DNA from: Botryosphaeria dothidea
Taxonomy: Eukaryota; Ascomycota; Dothideomycetes; Botryosphaeriales; Botryosphaeriaceae
NCBI GenBank assembly: GCA_011503125.2
Contig: WWBZ02000033.1
Span: 2,852,001-2,916,000, forward strand
DNA length: 64,000 nt
Direction: 5' to 3'
Shown: positions 49,194 to 59,554 of the stretch, one piece after another
Numbering within the stretch: the first letter of the stretch is position 1
Layout: every line of letters begins with the position of its first letter
Notes under the pieces: model-generated
What the model saw: the letters and a program-made list of their open reading frames with translations, nothing else
The model's database searches: none
Told to the model about the DNA's origin: nothing
Program-made: the position numbers and the translations under genes

Positions 49194-50784
49194 TTAGATG
49201 CCCAGGGTGAACTCGACGCCAACGTCGATGTCACGAGCCATCTTGACGACCTTGGAGAACTGGACCGACTTCTCGGCCGCGCTCTGAAGATCGTCGATGG
49301 AGAAGATCTTCATGCCCGACTCGTTGATGAGCTTGTGGGCAGCCTCCATGTTGGTTCCCTGTAACCGGGCAATGATGGGGATGCGCAGGTTCATGCTCTG
49401 GACGACCTGGATCAGACCCTTGGCGATGGCGTCGCAGCGGACGATACCACCGAAGATGTTGACGAAGATAGCGGTGACCTTGGGGTCGGAGGTGATAAGG
49501 TCGAAGGCCTGCTTGATGGCCTCGGGGGTAGCACCACCACCGACGTCGAGGAAGTTGGCGGGCTGGCCACCGTTGAGCTTGATGATGTCCATGGTGGCCA
49601 TGGCAAGACCGGCACCGTTGACGAGGCAGCCAATGTCGCCGTCCAGCTTGATGAAGTTCAGGTTGGACTGGGCGGCCTTGACCTCGTCAGGGTCCTCCTG
49701 GGAGACGTCGCGCCACGAGAAGACCTCCTCCTGGCGGAAGTCGGCGTTGTCGTCGAAGTTAAGCTTGGCGTCCATGGCCAGGACCTGGTGGTCGGTGGTC
49801 TCGGACAGAGGGTTGATCTCGATCTGGGTGGCATCCTTCTCCATGAAGACCCTGTAGAGCTTCTGGATGGTGTCCTTGGCGTCCTCGATGCACTGCTCGG
49901 AGAAACCAAGCTGGACGGCGATGTCACGGGCAATCTCGTCAGTGACACCTTTGTGGATATCGACCTTCGTGGTGATGATGGCCTCCGGATGCTCCTTGGC
50001 CACGGTCTCAATGTCCATGCCACCCTGGGACGAAGCCACAATGACGGGGCCCTGGGAGGCACGGTCCATCAGAATGGCGAGGTAGAACTCGCGGCGAGCA
50101 AACTTGCGCTCGACAATGTAGACGGCATTGCAGAGACGGCCCTGGGCGCCGGTCTGCTTGGTGATGAGCTTGTGGCCGATCATCTGCTCAGCAAGGATGC
50201 GAGCCTCGGTGGGTCTGACTCCAGCACTAACATCAGCTGATATGCGGTGGTTTGGGGATAACTCGGAGAGGGGAGGAGGGTGGCCCTACGAGTAGATAAC
50301 CCGGACGCCGCCCTTGAAACCGTTGTCGAAGGTGCCCTTTCCTCTGCCACCAGCAAGCACCTGGGCCTTGATGACCATGTCGTCGCCAGCTACTGTTGTT
50401 GGTCAGCGGTCCCACAAGCATCTCCAATCCATCACGTACAGATGCTCTTAGCCACAGCCTCGGCCTCCTGGGCGGTCTTCGCGACACTGCCCTTGGGGAC
50501 ACCAATGCCATACTGCGCGGTTGTTAGCGGAAGCCGGGCGGCGAGTGGGGGGACGTGGCGGGCGGCGTACGGTCTCGAGCAGGGCAGCAGAGCGGTACTC
50601 GTGTATGGAGAGGTTGCGGGTCTGCTGGATGACGGAGGCTCTCAACGGAGCACCCTGGAGGCATGTTAGCATGGGTTTACATGCAGGCGGAGAGCTGCTG
50701 CAGGGCAGCATCAAGGACATGGCGGACCTGGGAGGCCCTGAGGGCACTGGCCATAGGCCGACCGGCACGCGCCAGCTTGTACAT
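49194..50784 (-). CDS. LSC2: Succinate-CoA ligase beta subunit, mitochondrial
   Basis: Beta subunit of the TCA-cycle succinyl-CoA synthetase, with the ATP-grasp nucleotide site. Minus-strand exons 50784-50728, 50654-50571, 50512-50440, 50389-50290 and 50214-49194 give 444 residues. The N-terminus [19 protein letters not shown] is a mitochondrial presequence. The mature start is near [14 protein letters not shown], then [36 protein letters not shown] and [14 protein letters not shown]. The C-terminal CoA-ligase half has [28 protein letters not shown] and [11 protein letters not shown]. Exons 1-4 are short and were placed by frame and family pattern. Donors of introns 1 (GTCCGC) and 4 (GTAGGG) are non-consensus. 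The intron 4 acceptor at 50215 gives the expected IYSPTEAR, whereas the acceptor 13 nt earlier in the transcript would insert four residues. Shares a 210-bp divergent promoter with the next gene. Confidence 0.94.
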
Positions 50785-50994
50785 GGTGGCTTTTTGGCGA
50801 TGAAGGAAAGAGAGGTAGAGCGGAGATGGAGTTGTGGAAGAGTGCTTGTTACGCCGGTTGTGATAGGGTCCTGGGTCACAAGCAGCTGGTTTTGCGGCAC
50901 TTCTTGGCGCTGCACCCGCGTGGCCTAGGATGCGTGCCCGCCTAACTTTTTTACCACCACCGCCGCACCCTCTCCCCGCGCCCTCCGCCCCACC
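50785..50994. promoter_or_regulatory. 210-bp bidirectional promoter, LSC2/DUF3245-type gene
   Basis: The shortest divergent spacing in the window: both ATGs and leaders fit into 210 bp. A C-rich leader tract (CCACCACCGCCGCACCC-like) precedes the plus-strand ATG. Confidence 0.6.
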
Positions 50995-51936
50995 ATGCCT
51001 GCCGCTGTGCGCCCGGAGGACGTCGCCTTCAATCGCGTCAGCGTCGCCCTCGCCCGCAGCCAGAGCCTCGTCGCATCATGGCTGCCCCCGCGCCCCGCCG
51101 AAGACGCGGCCGCTCAGAAGACCTCGGAGCAGCTCCACCAAGAGGAGTCGGCTCTCTTTACTCCCGGATCTGATATGTGCGTTCCGAGGATGTCGTGACT
51201 TATCTACATGCAAGTTTTGCTCACAATTGCTAGCCTAGGTGTCGGCGCTGAACCACCCAAAGAGATCGCAGACGGCAGCTTTAAACGCAACCAGCTCTCC
51301 TCCAACGACCGCCTCCGCCAACAACTTCTCGGCAAGCACGCCGCCAAAGGCCGGGCCACAGAGAACAAGCCAGCTGCTGCTTCGCATTTGCCGACGAAGA
51401 AGATCGAGCAACCCGCTAGACCGTCCCGCGTGCAAGACGACAGCGACGACGAGGAAGATGGCCGAGCTACGATGTTCAAGTCGAAGAAGAAGACGGCACC
51501 TACTCCGGTGCAGAAGGAGGAATCTGCAGAGGACAGTGAATCTAAGAGCGAGGCCAAGGGCAAGGCGGCGAAAAAGCAGGATAAACCGGCGCTGCAGGAA
51601 AAGTCGAGAAAGAGGCCCATTAGCTATCTGGACGAGATATTGGAAGAGCGCTCTAAGAAAAAGAACAAGAAGCAGAAGGCACATGCCGACCAGGCAAAGC
51701 CCACGGTGAAGGCTGAGCCGGAGAGGACAGTCAAGGAGGAAAAGCCTAAGGCAACCCCGGTAGCGGAGGAGCAAGGAGCCGACGATGGCGAGGATGATTC
51801 CGAGGAAGAGACAAGCAAGTCAGCGTCGAAGCCCGCAACATCCACAGACAGTGTACTGTTTGACCGCTCCGACAAGAAGAAAAAGAAAAAGAAGAAGAAG
51901 AAGAAGAACAAGGGGGAGGCACATGCAGAATCATGA
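50995..51936 (+). CDS. Lysine-rich DUF3245-type protein, probably nuclear
   Basis: Exons 50995-51176 and 51234-51936 (intron 57 nt, GTGCGT...TAG, phase 2) give 294 residues. The N-terminal ~90 residues carry the recognisable part: FNRVSVALARSQSLVASWLPP, then ALFTPGSDILGVGAEPP (across the junction) and FKRNQLSSNDRLRQQLLGK. This fits the fungal DUF3245 family as I remember it. The rest is low-complexity, acidic and lysine-rich, with KKNKKQKAH and a near-homopolymeric lysine tail coded by AAG repeats (51882-51908), pointing to a nuclear or nucleolar location. Function unknown. A short conserved helix, RPISYLDEILEERSKKK, occurs in the middle. The stop is 86 bp from the stop of the convergent thiolase gene. 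Confidence 0.7.
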
Positions 51937-52022
51937 AGTCGCCAGATTGCTCAGTAAATGATATCCAAACATGCGTCAATTTTTCATCGAGGGTATTGCT
52001 ACATAAATTTCCATCACGTTGA

Positions 52023-53332
52023 CTATTCCCTCACAATCAAACTAGCCATGCCCATACCAGTTCCGATACACATGCTAACAACGCCGAGCTCCTTGCTTTG
52101 CCTCTCCAACTCAGGCAGCAGCGTCGCCAGTTGTCTCGCACCAGTGGCTCCCAACGGGTGGCCGAGCGCGATAGCGCCACCCTTGGGGTTGACCTTCTCC
52201 TCATCAATGCCCAGTTTCCGGACAGAGTACACGGCCTGACTGGCAAAGGCCTCGTTGATCTCCCAGATACCAATCTCCTCCGTCTTCACGCCGGTGTAGT
52301 CCAGCAGCTTGGGAATAGCAACCGCGGGACCAATACCCATCTCATCAGGGGCACAGCCGACGACCTGGGTGCCGGCCCACTTGCCGATGATGGAGTCCTT
52401 GAGGCCGAGGGCATGCGCGGTGCTACGGCGCATCATGAGGGCCGCAGCAGCGCCATCCGAGACCTGCGAGCTGTTTCCAGCGGTAGCGGCACCGTCGGGC
52501 TTGAAGGCAGGCTTCATAGCCGACAGCTTCTCGACGGTGGTTGTGGGCCTGATGCCGTCGTCCTTGGTGACGGTGATCTCCTCCTCGTTCTCCGGGACCT
52601 CGGGGTCCGGCCGGAAGCGTGTCGTCACGGGCACGATCTCGGAGTCAAACAGGCCCTCCTTCTGTGCCTTGGCGGCCTTCTGCTGCGAGTGCGCGGCAAA
52701 GGCGTCCTGGTCGGCGCGGCTGACACCGTAGCGCTCGGCGACGTTCTCGGCGGTGATGCCCATGTTCATGATGCAGTCGCGGGCGTCCTTGACCGGGCTG
52801 TCCTTCAGCGCCGGCCACAGCACCGTCGGGATGGCGCGCGAGCCGTAGTTGCGCGTCATGCTCTCCATGCCACCTCCGATGCCGACGTCGATGGCACCCA
52901 CTGCTATGCTGTGCGCGATTCCGGTGATGGCGGCGAGGCCGGAGCTGCAGGCGCGGTTCACGGTCTGGAAGGAGACGCTGGTGGGGTAGCCGACGTGGTT
53001 GGCGGCCATGCGACCGGCCTTGGAACCGCCCAGCTCGGACAACACGGTGCCGATTTGGATGTCTTGCACGGCGGCGGGGTCGAGCTTGGGGTTCTTGTCG
53101 AGCGTGGCTTTCAGGACCTGGCGGCGGAGGCGCGGGTTAGCTGGACATGCTGCGGACGCAAGTTTGGAGAGGGCAATGGGCTTACGGTTGCGAGGAGCTC
53201 ATGGTCGTAGGCATCCTTCAGGCCGCCCTTTTTCGACCTGGTGACGGGGGTTCTCAGGGCGGACAGAAAGACGATGTCATTAGGGTTCTTCTGGAGGATG
53301 TTCTTGGCGCCTTTTTGTATGAAGCCTGCCAT
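52023..53332 (-). CDS. 3-ketoacyl-CoA thiolase (acetyl-CoA C-acyltransferase)
   Basis: Thiolytic last step of fatty-acid beta-oxidation. Exons 53332-53186 and 53117-52023 (intron 68 nt, GTAAGC, branch GCTAAC, CAG, phase 0) give 413 residues. Catalytic features: nucleophile C106 in NRACSSGLAAI, GIGGGMESMTRN, the histidine motif GGAIALGHPLGATGARQ, and the second cysteine in SMCIGTGMGMAS. The N-terminus MAGFIQKGAKNILQKNPNDI and the tail LIVRE show neither a clear PTS1 nor an obvious PTS2, so peroxisomal versus mitochondrial location cannot be decided. Family layout (NDIVFLSALRTPVTRSKKGGLKD) is that of long-chain type thiolases rather than acetoacetyl-CoA thiolase. Convergent with the DUF3245-type gene. 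Confidence 0.93.
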
Positions 53333-54497
53333 GATGAATGGAAACGCTAATTGCTTCGACGAAGGATAGAGAAGAAGGAATGGAAACGGATATTGACTGT
53401 ATAGGAGGAAAGAAAGGCTTGGTTGCCATGTGGGGAAAGAAATAACTACATGGTGCCTGGGGCTGGGGCCGGGGAAAGCTATCGGAAGCGTTGCGGAGGT
53501 GCAGTTCGGCAGTGGACGCGGGCAAATGCGGGCGCGTCGGGCGCTGGAAGAACGACTTGCCTATTCGTTCATCCGGCCTGTCCCTCCCTCACCAGCCTCC
53601 ACCGTGCCCTGCATCTCGCAACCGTCGTCTCTTCCTTCGCACGTCGTTTCAAGAATTGCATCGCGACTCTTTACCTTCCGCAGGAGATGATTCGGAAACG
53701 GCCCTCCCGCGCACCTGCTCTCGGAGTTCCGAAAGACGCGCGATCGGATAGTGCCATTCCCGACGCCTGCTCACCAGCGACAGAAGTCGTCGTCGTCGTC
53801 GTCGTCGAAGCCGTGGCTGCAGCTGCGTGGAAGATGCGGTCGCATACATGCAGGTGAGACATTCCGCCGTGTAATGGGCTAGAAAGCTTCAGCGTACCAG
53901 TAAACATGGACCCCGGCGATGCGATGGCGGAGCTGGAAAAGATAGTTCGGGCGATGCTTCAGATGACTACGCCCCCAGGCGCTTCTGGCCATCGAACCGC
54001 GGGCCATGATGTCAGTGGGTGTTGAGGGGTTCGGACCATGGGTGCAGGATTGAGGCCTCCAGGAAAAGCATACATGCAAACGTTCCCCTCGGCCTGGTGT
54101 CGAGAGGTTTCAGGTGCGCCAAGCGGGGCCTGGCTGGTGGCGCGGCCAGCAGGCCGACTAAACCCTGGCGAAGATCGACTATCTCCGCAGGGCTGCGCTG
54201 CCGTGCTGCCGTCTTTTTCATCAATCCCCAGCCCAAAAAAGCCCCAGACCACACGCGATCCCATGCCTAGGATCGTCATCGAGCCCGACGCACCGTGCCG
54301 GTCCCGAGATAAATGCAACCACCCCCACCGCCGCTGCCTCTGCCGCTGCATCCTGTTTGCACGTTGCTCACCCCCATGAGCGCCCTAGCGCAGAAAGTTC
54401 GGCGGCCTCACACATCCCGGCCTCTGCCTATATCCCCCCTCAAGCCGCCGCTGTAAATCCCCAGCTGAGCCTCCCGTCTTCCACGCTCGCTGTCGTC
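53333..54497. promoter_or_regulatory. Divergent promoter region thiolase/transporter
   Basis: 1.16 kb between divergent ATGs, with a (GTC)7 microsatellite. Open frames are short and unrecognised. Upstream of the transporter ATG the frame is open from a TTG only, so that part is treated as leader. Confidence 0.5.
53786..53806 (+). repeat. (GTC)7 microsatellite
   Basis: Seven GTC units in the thiolase/transporter intergenic region. Confidence 0.95.
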
Positions 54498-56340
54498 ATG
54501 GCCGTCTCGCCCTCACGCCCCTTGTCCGTACATGAGAGTCCACAGTCTGTCTCGGAGCCCGAAGCAGCCCACTCTCCCAATCCCTTCTTCTTCATCACCT
54601 CGCCTCGGATCTCAACGGACTCCGAACGAGCATCCTCCGACAAGGCTCCTTCCCCGGCTCCTAACAACCGCTCACAGCGTGCCTCCGTAGTGCACTGGCC
54701 TGACGAGGGCCGCGATGCGAGTCCCATGCCTTTGCAGAATGGCACAGACGCCAAGGGAAACGACAACGACAACGAATGGAGCGAGAAGGCTGAGCCACAG
54801 CGCCTATCTCTGAGGGAGCGTATACGGCACTTTACCTGGACATGGTTCACCATGACCATGGCCACCGGTGGCATTGCTAACGTGCTGCATAATGGTGCGT
54901 CAATTCATTCGTGTCGACGACAATCTGCCGTAGTTCTTAATCCACGGTTGTACTGTCGGCATTCGCCCTGCAAGCGCACGTGAGGCTAATTGCACTTCAC
55001 AGTGCCTTTTCGATTCAACGGTCTATATGAGATTGGCTGCGTGTTCTTCCTCCTAAATATTGCACTTTTCATCTTCAATGTTGTTATGATCAGCCTCCGC
55101 TTCTACTTTTACCCTTCCACCTTCAGAGCCAGTTTCCTTCATCCCACCGAGTGCCTGTTTATACCCGCTTCGGTCATTAGTTTTGGAACAGTCCTTCTCA
55201 ACATCTCCCAGTACGGGGTAGACTTTACCGGCTCTTGGCTCGAAGACGCAATGGTTGTCCTCTATTGGGTCTACTGCTGCGTGGCCATCGTCTTTTCTTC
55301 TGGTATTTATCTTATCATGTAAGTGCTGCTTTCGTGCTTTGAAATTCCTTGGCCTGCTCGACTCACAATGCACCAGGTGGTCGACACAAACCTTCACTAT
55401 TTCAAAGATGACGCCGGTGTGGATCTTCCCTGCCTACCCTCTCCTGATCGTGGGTCCGCATGCCGGAAACCTCGCAAAGAAAACGGCGGCGGACCGATCG
55501 CTCGACATCATCATCGGCGGAGTCATCCTGCAGGGCATCGGCTTTATGGTCTCATTAATGATCTATGCGGCCTTCCTCTACCGGCTAATGACCCAAAAGC
55601 TCCCCAGAGAGTCTTTGCGGCCCGGTATGTTCATCAGCGTTGGTCCTTCTGGTTTCACCATCTCCGGCATCATCAGCATGGGCCAGGTCCTCCCCAATTG
55701 CGTGCCGGTCGACTTTATGGGAGACGGCAAACTCACGGCGCAGGTCAGCAAAATCTTGGCCAACTGGGTAGGCATCTGGCTCTGGGGGCTGGCGCTTTGG
55801 TTCTTCTTCGTCTCCGTCGGCGCTCACGCTAGCCCGGCCACGCGCCGCAGAATGGACTTCGCGATGACGTGGTATTCATTCATCTTCCCGAACACAGCTC
55901 TCACGACCGCAACCTTCTCCGTCGCCAAGGCATTGAACAACAACCACGCTATAAATGTCGTCGGCTGCGTACTGACCGTAGGCCTCATTCCTCTCTGGTT
56001 CTTTGTCGTCTTCATGCAAATTCGCGCCCTGGTGACACGCCAGATCCTGTGGCCTCAGAAGCAAGAGGATCGCGACGAGGGTGGCTTCAAAGAGACACCG
56101 CAGCACGGACAGACGAGGAACGAGCGCCGTAGGGAGCGTGTCGTCATCGAGCTGGACAATGAGGAGCCGTGGAATGGGGCCAAAGTCCCAGCGCCCACCC
56201 CTTTCATGCGCACCCCGTTCGCAAGCAATGTTAATTTGCCTGAGCAGTTGCAGCAAGCGGAGCAGAACCGGCAGGCACAGATGCAGGAACATCTGAATAA
56301 GAGTCTGCACAGGAGGAAGACAGATTTACTTCTCCCATAG
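54498..56340 (+). CDS. Malic acid/C4-dicarboxylate transporter, TDT (SLAC1-fold) family
   Basis: Exons 54498-54894, 55003-55318 and 55377-56340 (introns 108 and 58 nt) give 558 residues. The N-terminal ~110 residues are a Ser/Pro-rich cytosolic region. The transporter core starts with [21 protein letters not shown], which fits the pattern of Mae1-type malate permeases, then [20 protein letters not shown] across the first junction. About ten membrane segments follow, including [56 protein letters not shown] and [19 protein letters not shown]. The C-terminal tail is charged. Family members carry malate/succinate (Mae1) or sulphite (Ssu1); the motif set and the long hydrophilic N-terminus fit the malate branch better, but substrate is inferred. 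Intron 1 is longer than usual and carries a GCTAAT branch site. Confidence 0.87.
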
Positions 56341-56880
56341 AGGTATTGAGGCGGCAAGAAGATGGGTTGGACGAGATCTACGATTTTCTGGGCTTTTGGT
56401 TTCAACATGCGTTTCACCTTGAGAACATACTCCTCCTGTGTATTTTGGCTTTACTGCCATGTGGGATTCAAGGCGTTAGATCAAGCGGATACCCTAAAGC
56501 CCTAATTTGCGGGCGAATTTGCCTGCTCTCTTCTCACCATGATATTATACCCCGAAGTCTACCTCAATCGCTCACGATAGCGTGACATGTTCTTTTGCTT
56601 TGACGTTCTGAGGCATGGTGAGATTGTACCGAGTGCGGGGCAATCAATAAGTATACAAAGGTGGAGGTACAGCCCCACCCACCACTGATGGTTATTGGTT
56701 ATTTAGCGCTGACTGAACGCCACAGCGTGCGATCTCAGCCCAGCCGTAGAATGAGAACGTTTTGCATCTACTTATTCCAACCAAAGCCGCAAGCCTCCTG
56801 CTTGTCTTCACATTGAAATGCGGATGTTCACTGTCATATAAGAAGTTTCTCACTGGCTCGCAACCTCAAGCGCATGCCAA
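56341..56880. other. Intergenic region transporter/HET gene
   Basis: Transporter 3' UTR and the presumed HET promoter. No other feature seen. Confidence 0.5.
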
Positions 56881-58891
56881 ATGTCAGAGCGGTATTTATA
56901 CCGCTCGCTGTCAAGCCCAACTTCGATCAGGCTGCTACACGGATGCGGCGTTCCTGAGATCTTGAGGAAACCGGTACAAGAGATAGATGCATTTCCCATC
57001 TTTGGCCCGGAGCAATACACAACACAGGAATACTACTTGCAGGAAGTAGATTTGGACTCAAATCCAGAGTTCGAAGCGTTGTCCTACACATGGAAAGACG
57101 ACCCGATGCAAACCACCTCTTCATGGGAGACAATCACCTGTGACGGACGTGAGATGGCAATTACTGATGGCTTGGGCAACGCTCTAAGGAGGCTTTCGAC
57201 GATCAAGCAGGATGTCCCTATCTGGATAGATGCAATTTGCATCAACCAAGAAAACACGACGGAACGCAGCAATCAAGTCAATATGATGGAAAGGATCTAC
57301 TCTGCTGCTCGTACGGTGGTTATTTGGCTCGGCCCAACCCTTAAGCCGAAAACTTGGTATTTCCCAGAGCTTCAGGTACGCATACAGTTGATGGAGGACC
57401 TTCCGCGGCCTGACGCCTTGTCATCAGACAACCCTCTTGACTTCAGGCGCACGGCCGGCGCACTGAAGGGGTTCGGAGACAGCTTGGTCGACCTGATTGC
57501 TCTTGCCGATTTCTTCGGTCGTCCATGGTTCTCCAGGGTCTGGACGATCCAGGAACTCCTGTTGGCAAATGAAATCGTCGTGTACTGGGGGCCATTCGAG
57601 ATCGAGTGGAAGACTCTCTACAACACAGCTCTGGTGGTGAGCATTTTCTTTCAAAATACGGAAGTGAGCGGGGTCATCAGGCGGGCAGACCAGAAATGGA
57701 TTGATGGAGCCCGAATGCACGTCCTGCTGAAGAGGCTCGACCAGCCCCTGTCAAAGGAGCCTCTGGACTATTACTTTGACCTTTCCCGGTCCCACGCAGC
57801 CACCGACCCCCGAGACAAAGTGTTCGCCCTTCTGGGCCTTGCAGAGCCCGAACCTGGTACTGTGCCGTTCGAGGCGGACTACTCGCTTCCTGTAGAAATG
57901 GTCTATATGGCCTGCGCCGGCTATGTGATACGCGGAAGGACCGGCCTGCAGCTCTTGTCGATGGTCGAGGACAAGGCCGAACGCAAGCTGAGCGGCCTGC
58001 CTTCATGGGTTCCGGATTTGACGGTCGCGGCCAGGGCGAGGCGGCTCAATTTCCACAGAGCGGCGGCCCGCAAGAGTCAGAGAAATGAGATCAAAGGATC
58101 GTCCTTGGTGGTTTGAGGCATCGAGCTGCGCCATTGTCGAGGCTGTCGCGGAAGGCTTGGAAGAGATCATGGATGAGCTCTGGCCGTTGGATCTGCTCCG
58201 AATTCTCTCGTCTTTTGGGCCTGTGTATGCCACGGGTGAAAGAACTCTGGAAGTTCTGTGCCAGACTCTGGCAGCTCCGGTCGTGGGTCCACAAGAAGTC
58301 GATGCTGAGCTTCTGAGGGAAGGGTTCGATCACTGGTTGGTCATGCAGTTCATGTTGCCTATCGCGTGGGCCGACGGATACCTTGAGAGTTCCGGTCACT
58401 TCCTTTCGAGGTTTTTGACGGGAAGCGCCACTGCGAGAGGCAATAACAGAGATAGCCTCCCGGGGAACTGGCCGGAATCTCTCTGAAATGCCCTTCATAC
58501 GTTTGGACGCGTCTTCGCCGATGAAATTAATATCGAAGAGAAAATAGCCAGCATCGAGGCCACGCTCAAGGAGAGCTGGGGGAAGAAGGACCATAAGGAA
58601 ATTTCCGACAAGCTCCGCAAGCCCCTGAATATGTTCGACTCCAGGTTTTTCAGGAGCTACAAGGGACGCCGACTGTTCCGCACCAAGGAGGGATTCGCTG
58701 GTCTATGCCCAGAGTCTACGAAGCCTGGTGACGAGTTCTTCCTGTTGGCGAACGCCCACGTCCCCTTTGTCCTGCGGTCTGTGTCCAGCGGGGTTTATGA
58801 ACTGGTCGGGGAAGCGTATGTGCATGGCTTTATGAAAGGACAGGCGTTTCGAGAGGTCGGCAGACAGATGAACAGAATTGAGATCATCTGA
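56881..58891 (+). pseudogene. HET-domain (heterokaryon incompatibility) gene, apparently decayed
   Basis: The first 411 codons (56881-58116) are intact: an N-terminal YLYRSLSSPTSIRLL, then the HET domain with FEALSYTWKDDPM, WIDAICINQENTTERSNQVN and MMERIYSAARTVVIWLGP, and further on FGRPWFSRVWTIQELLLA and RDKVFALLGLAE. HET proteins mediate non-self recognition and cell death on hyphal fusion. Coding similarity continues past the TGA at 58114-58116: the sequence shifts by one base near 58129 and resumes as AIVEAVAEGLEEIMDELW. It meets a second TGA at 58484-58486 and then carries on in the same frame to 58891, with the family's C-terminal GRRLFRTKEGFAGLCPES and VPFVLRSVSSGVYELVGEAYV. No intron with acceptable splice sites removes these lesions. 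Two stops and a frameshift make a pseudogene likely, though a truncated 411-residue HET protein could still be made. Confidence 0.72.
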
Positions 58892-59230
58892 ACACTCGAA
58901 TCCTCTACAGACTCCAGGCATCTTCAGTTGAAGCAATGAAGATAGATAGATAGATGATCTGGCTTACTAGAACAACAATATACAGTCAAATGGAAAATTG
59001 AAGCGTTCGTCCGGGTCGATGTGTCACGGCTTTCTAAATACACTTGCATCTGGATAACTGCTTCAGTCCCCTATAGGATGGAAGGGATTTGTCTGTTGGA
59101 ATTGCTCACCATCTCAATCGTAGATTCACATCCGCATATGACTCAGGAAGACCTTGCTGTAGCCCCGAGATGGAACAGGCCCTCCACACACACCCCTGGC
59201 TTCTTTCCCACAACATAGAGAGTATACCAA
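58892..59230. other. Intergenic region between HET gene and tRNA-Cys
   Basis: HET 3' flank with short GATA repeats near 58941-58953 (GATAGATAGATAGAT). No gene seen. Confidence 0.5.
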
Positions 59231-59302
59231 GCGCAAAAGAGAGGCCGTAGACAAAAGAGAAGCGCCAACCCAGGATCGAACTGGGGACCTCGGGATGACT
59301 GC
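59231..59302 (-). repeat. Inverted duplicate, arm 1 (tRNA-Cys 3' part and trailer)
   Basis: 72 bp covering the last part of the tRNA-Cys intron, the tRNA 3' half and its 3' flank. The same 72 bp occur on the opposite strand at 59483-59554 with only three mismatches. Confidence 0.92.
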
Positions 59303-59345
59303 GATGTAACTGCAATCCTACGCTCTACCGCTGAGCTATTGACGC
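59262..59345 (-). tRNA. tRNA-Cys(GCA) with a 13-nt intron
   Basis: On the minus strand: acceptor GCGTCAA/TTGGCGC (one G-U), D-arm GCTC-AGCGGTA-GAGC, anticodon stem TAGGA/TCCCG (one wobble, one mismatch), loop TTGCAG..A with anticodon GCA (59311-59313), variable AGGTC, T-arm CCCAG-TTCGATC-CTGGG. A 13-nt intron (59297-59309) follows position 37, the normal place for nuclear tRNA introns. The 3' trailer reaches TTTT (about 59241-59244 read on the minus strand), a Pol III terminator. The A-C mismatch in the anticodon stem is unusual. Confidence 0.88.
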
Positions 59346-59482
59346 TTGTTTTAACTTAGTTGTTACTGAAAAACGAATTGTAAAATTATATTATATCTTG
59401 AGAAAGTAGCTTCTGGAAAGCTTAGCGTCGGACAGTGAAATAATATCCTTAAAAGAACAAGTGCGGGGCTGGAAGTTGACTA

Positions 59483-59554
59483 GCAGTCATCCCGATGTCC
59501 ACAGTTCGATCCCGGGTTGGCGCTTCTCTTTTGTCTACGGCCTCTCTTTTGCGC
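59483..59554 (+). repeat. Inverted duplicate, arm 2: 5'-truncated tRNA-Cys copy
   Basis: Begins within the tRNA intron (GCAGTC), continues with ATCCCGATGTCCACAGTTCG and runs through the tRNA 3' end and trailer to GCGC. Three substitutions against arm 1. It lacks the acceptor 5' strand, D-arm and anticodon, so it is not a functional tRNA. The 180 bp between the arms is AT-rich. Confidence 0.92.
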
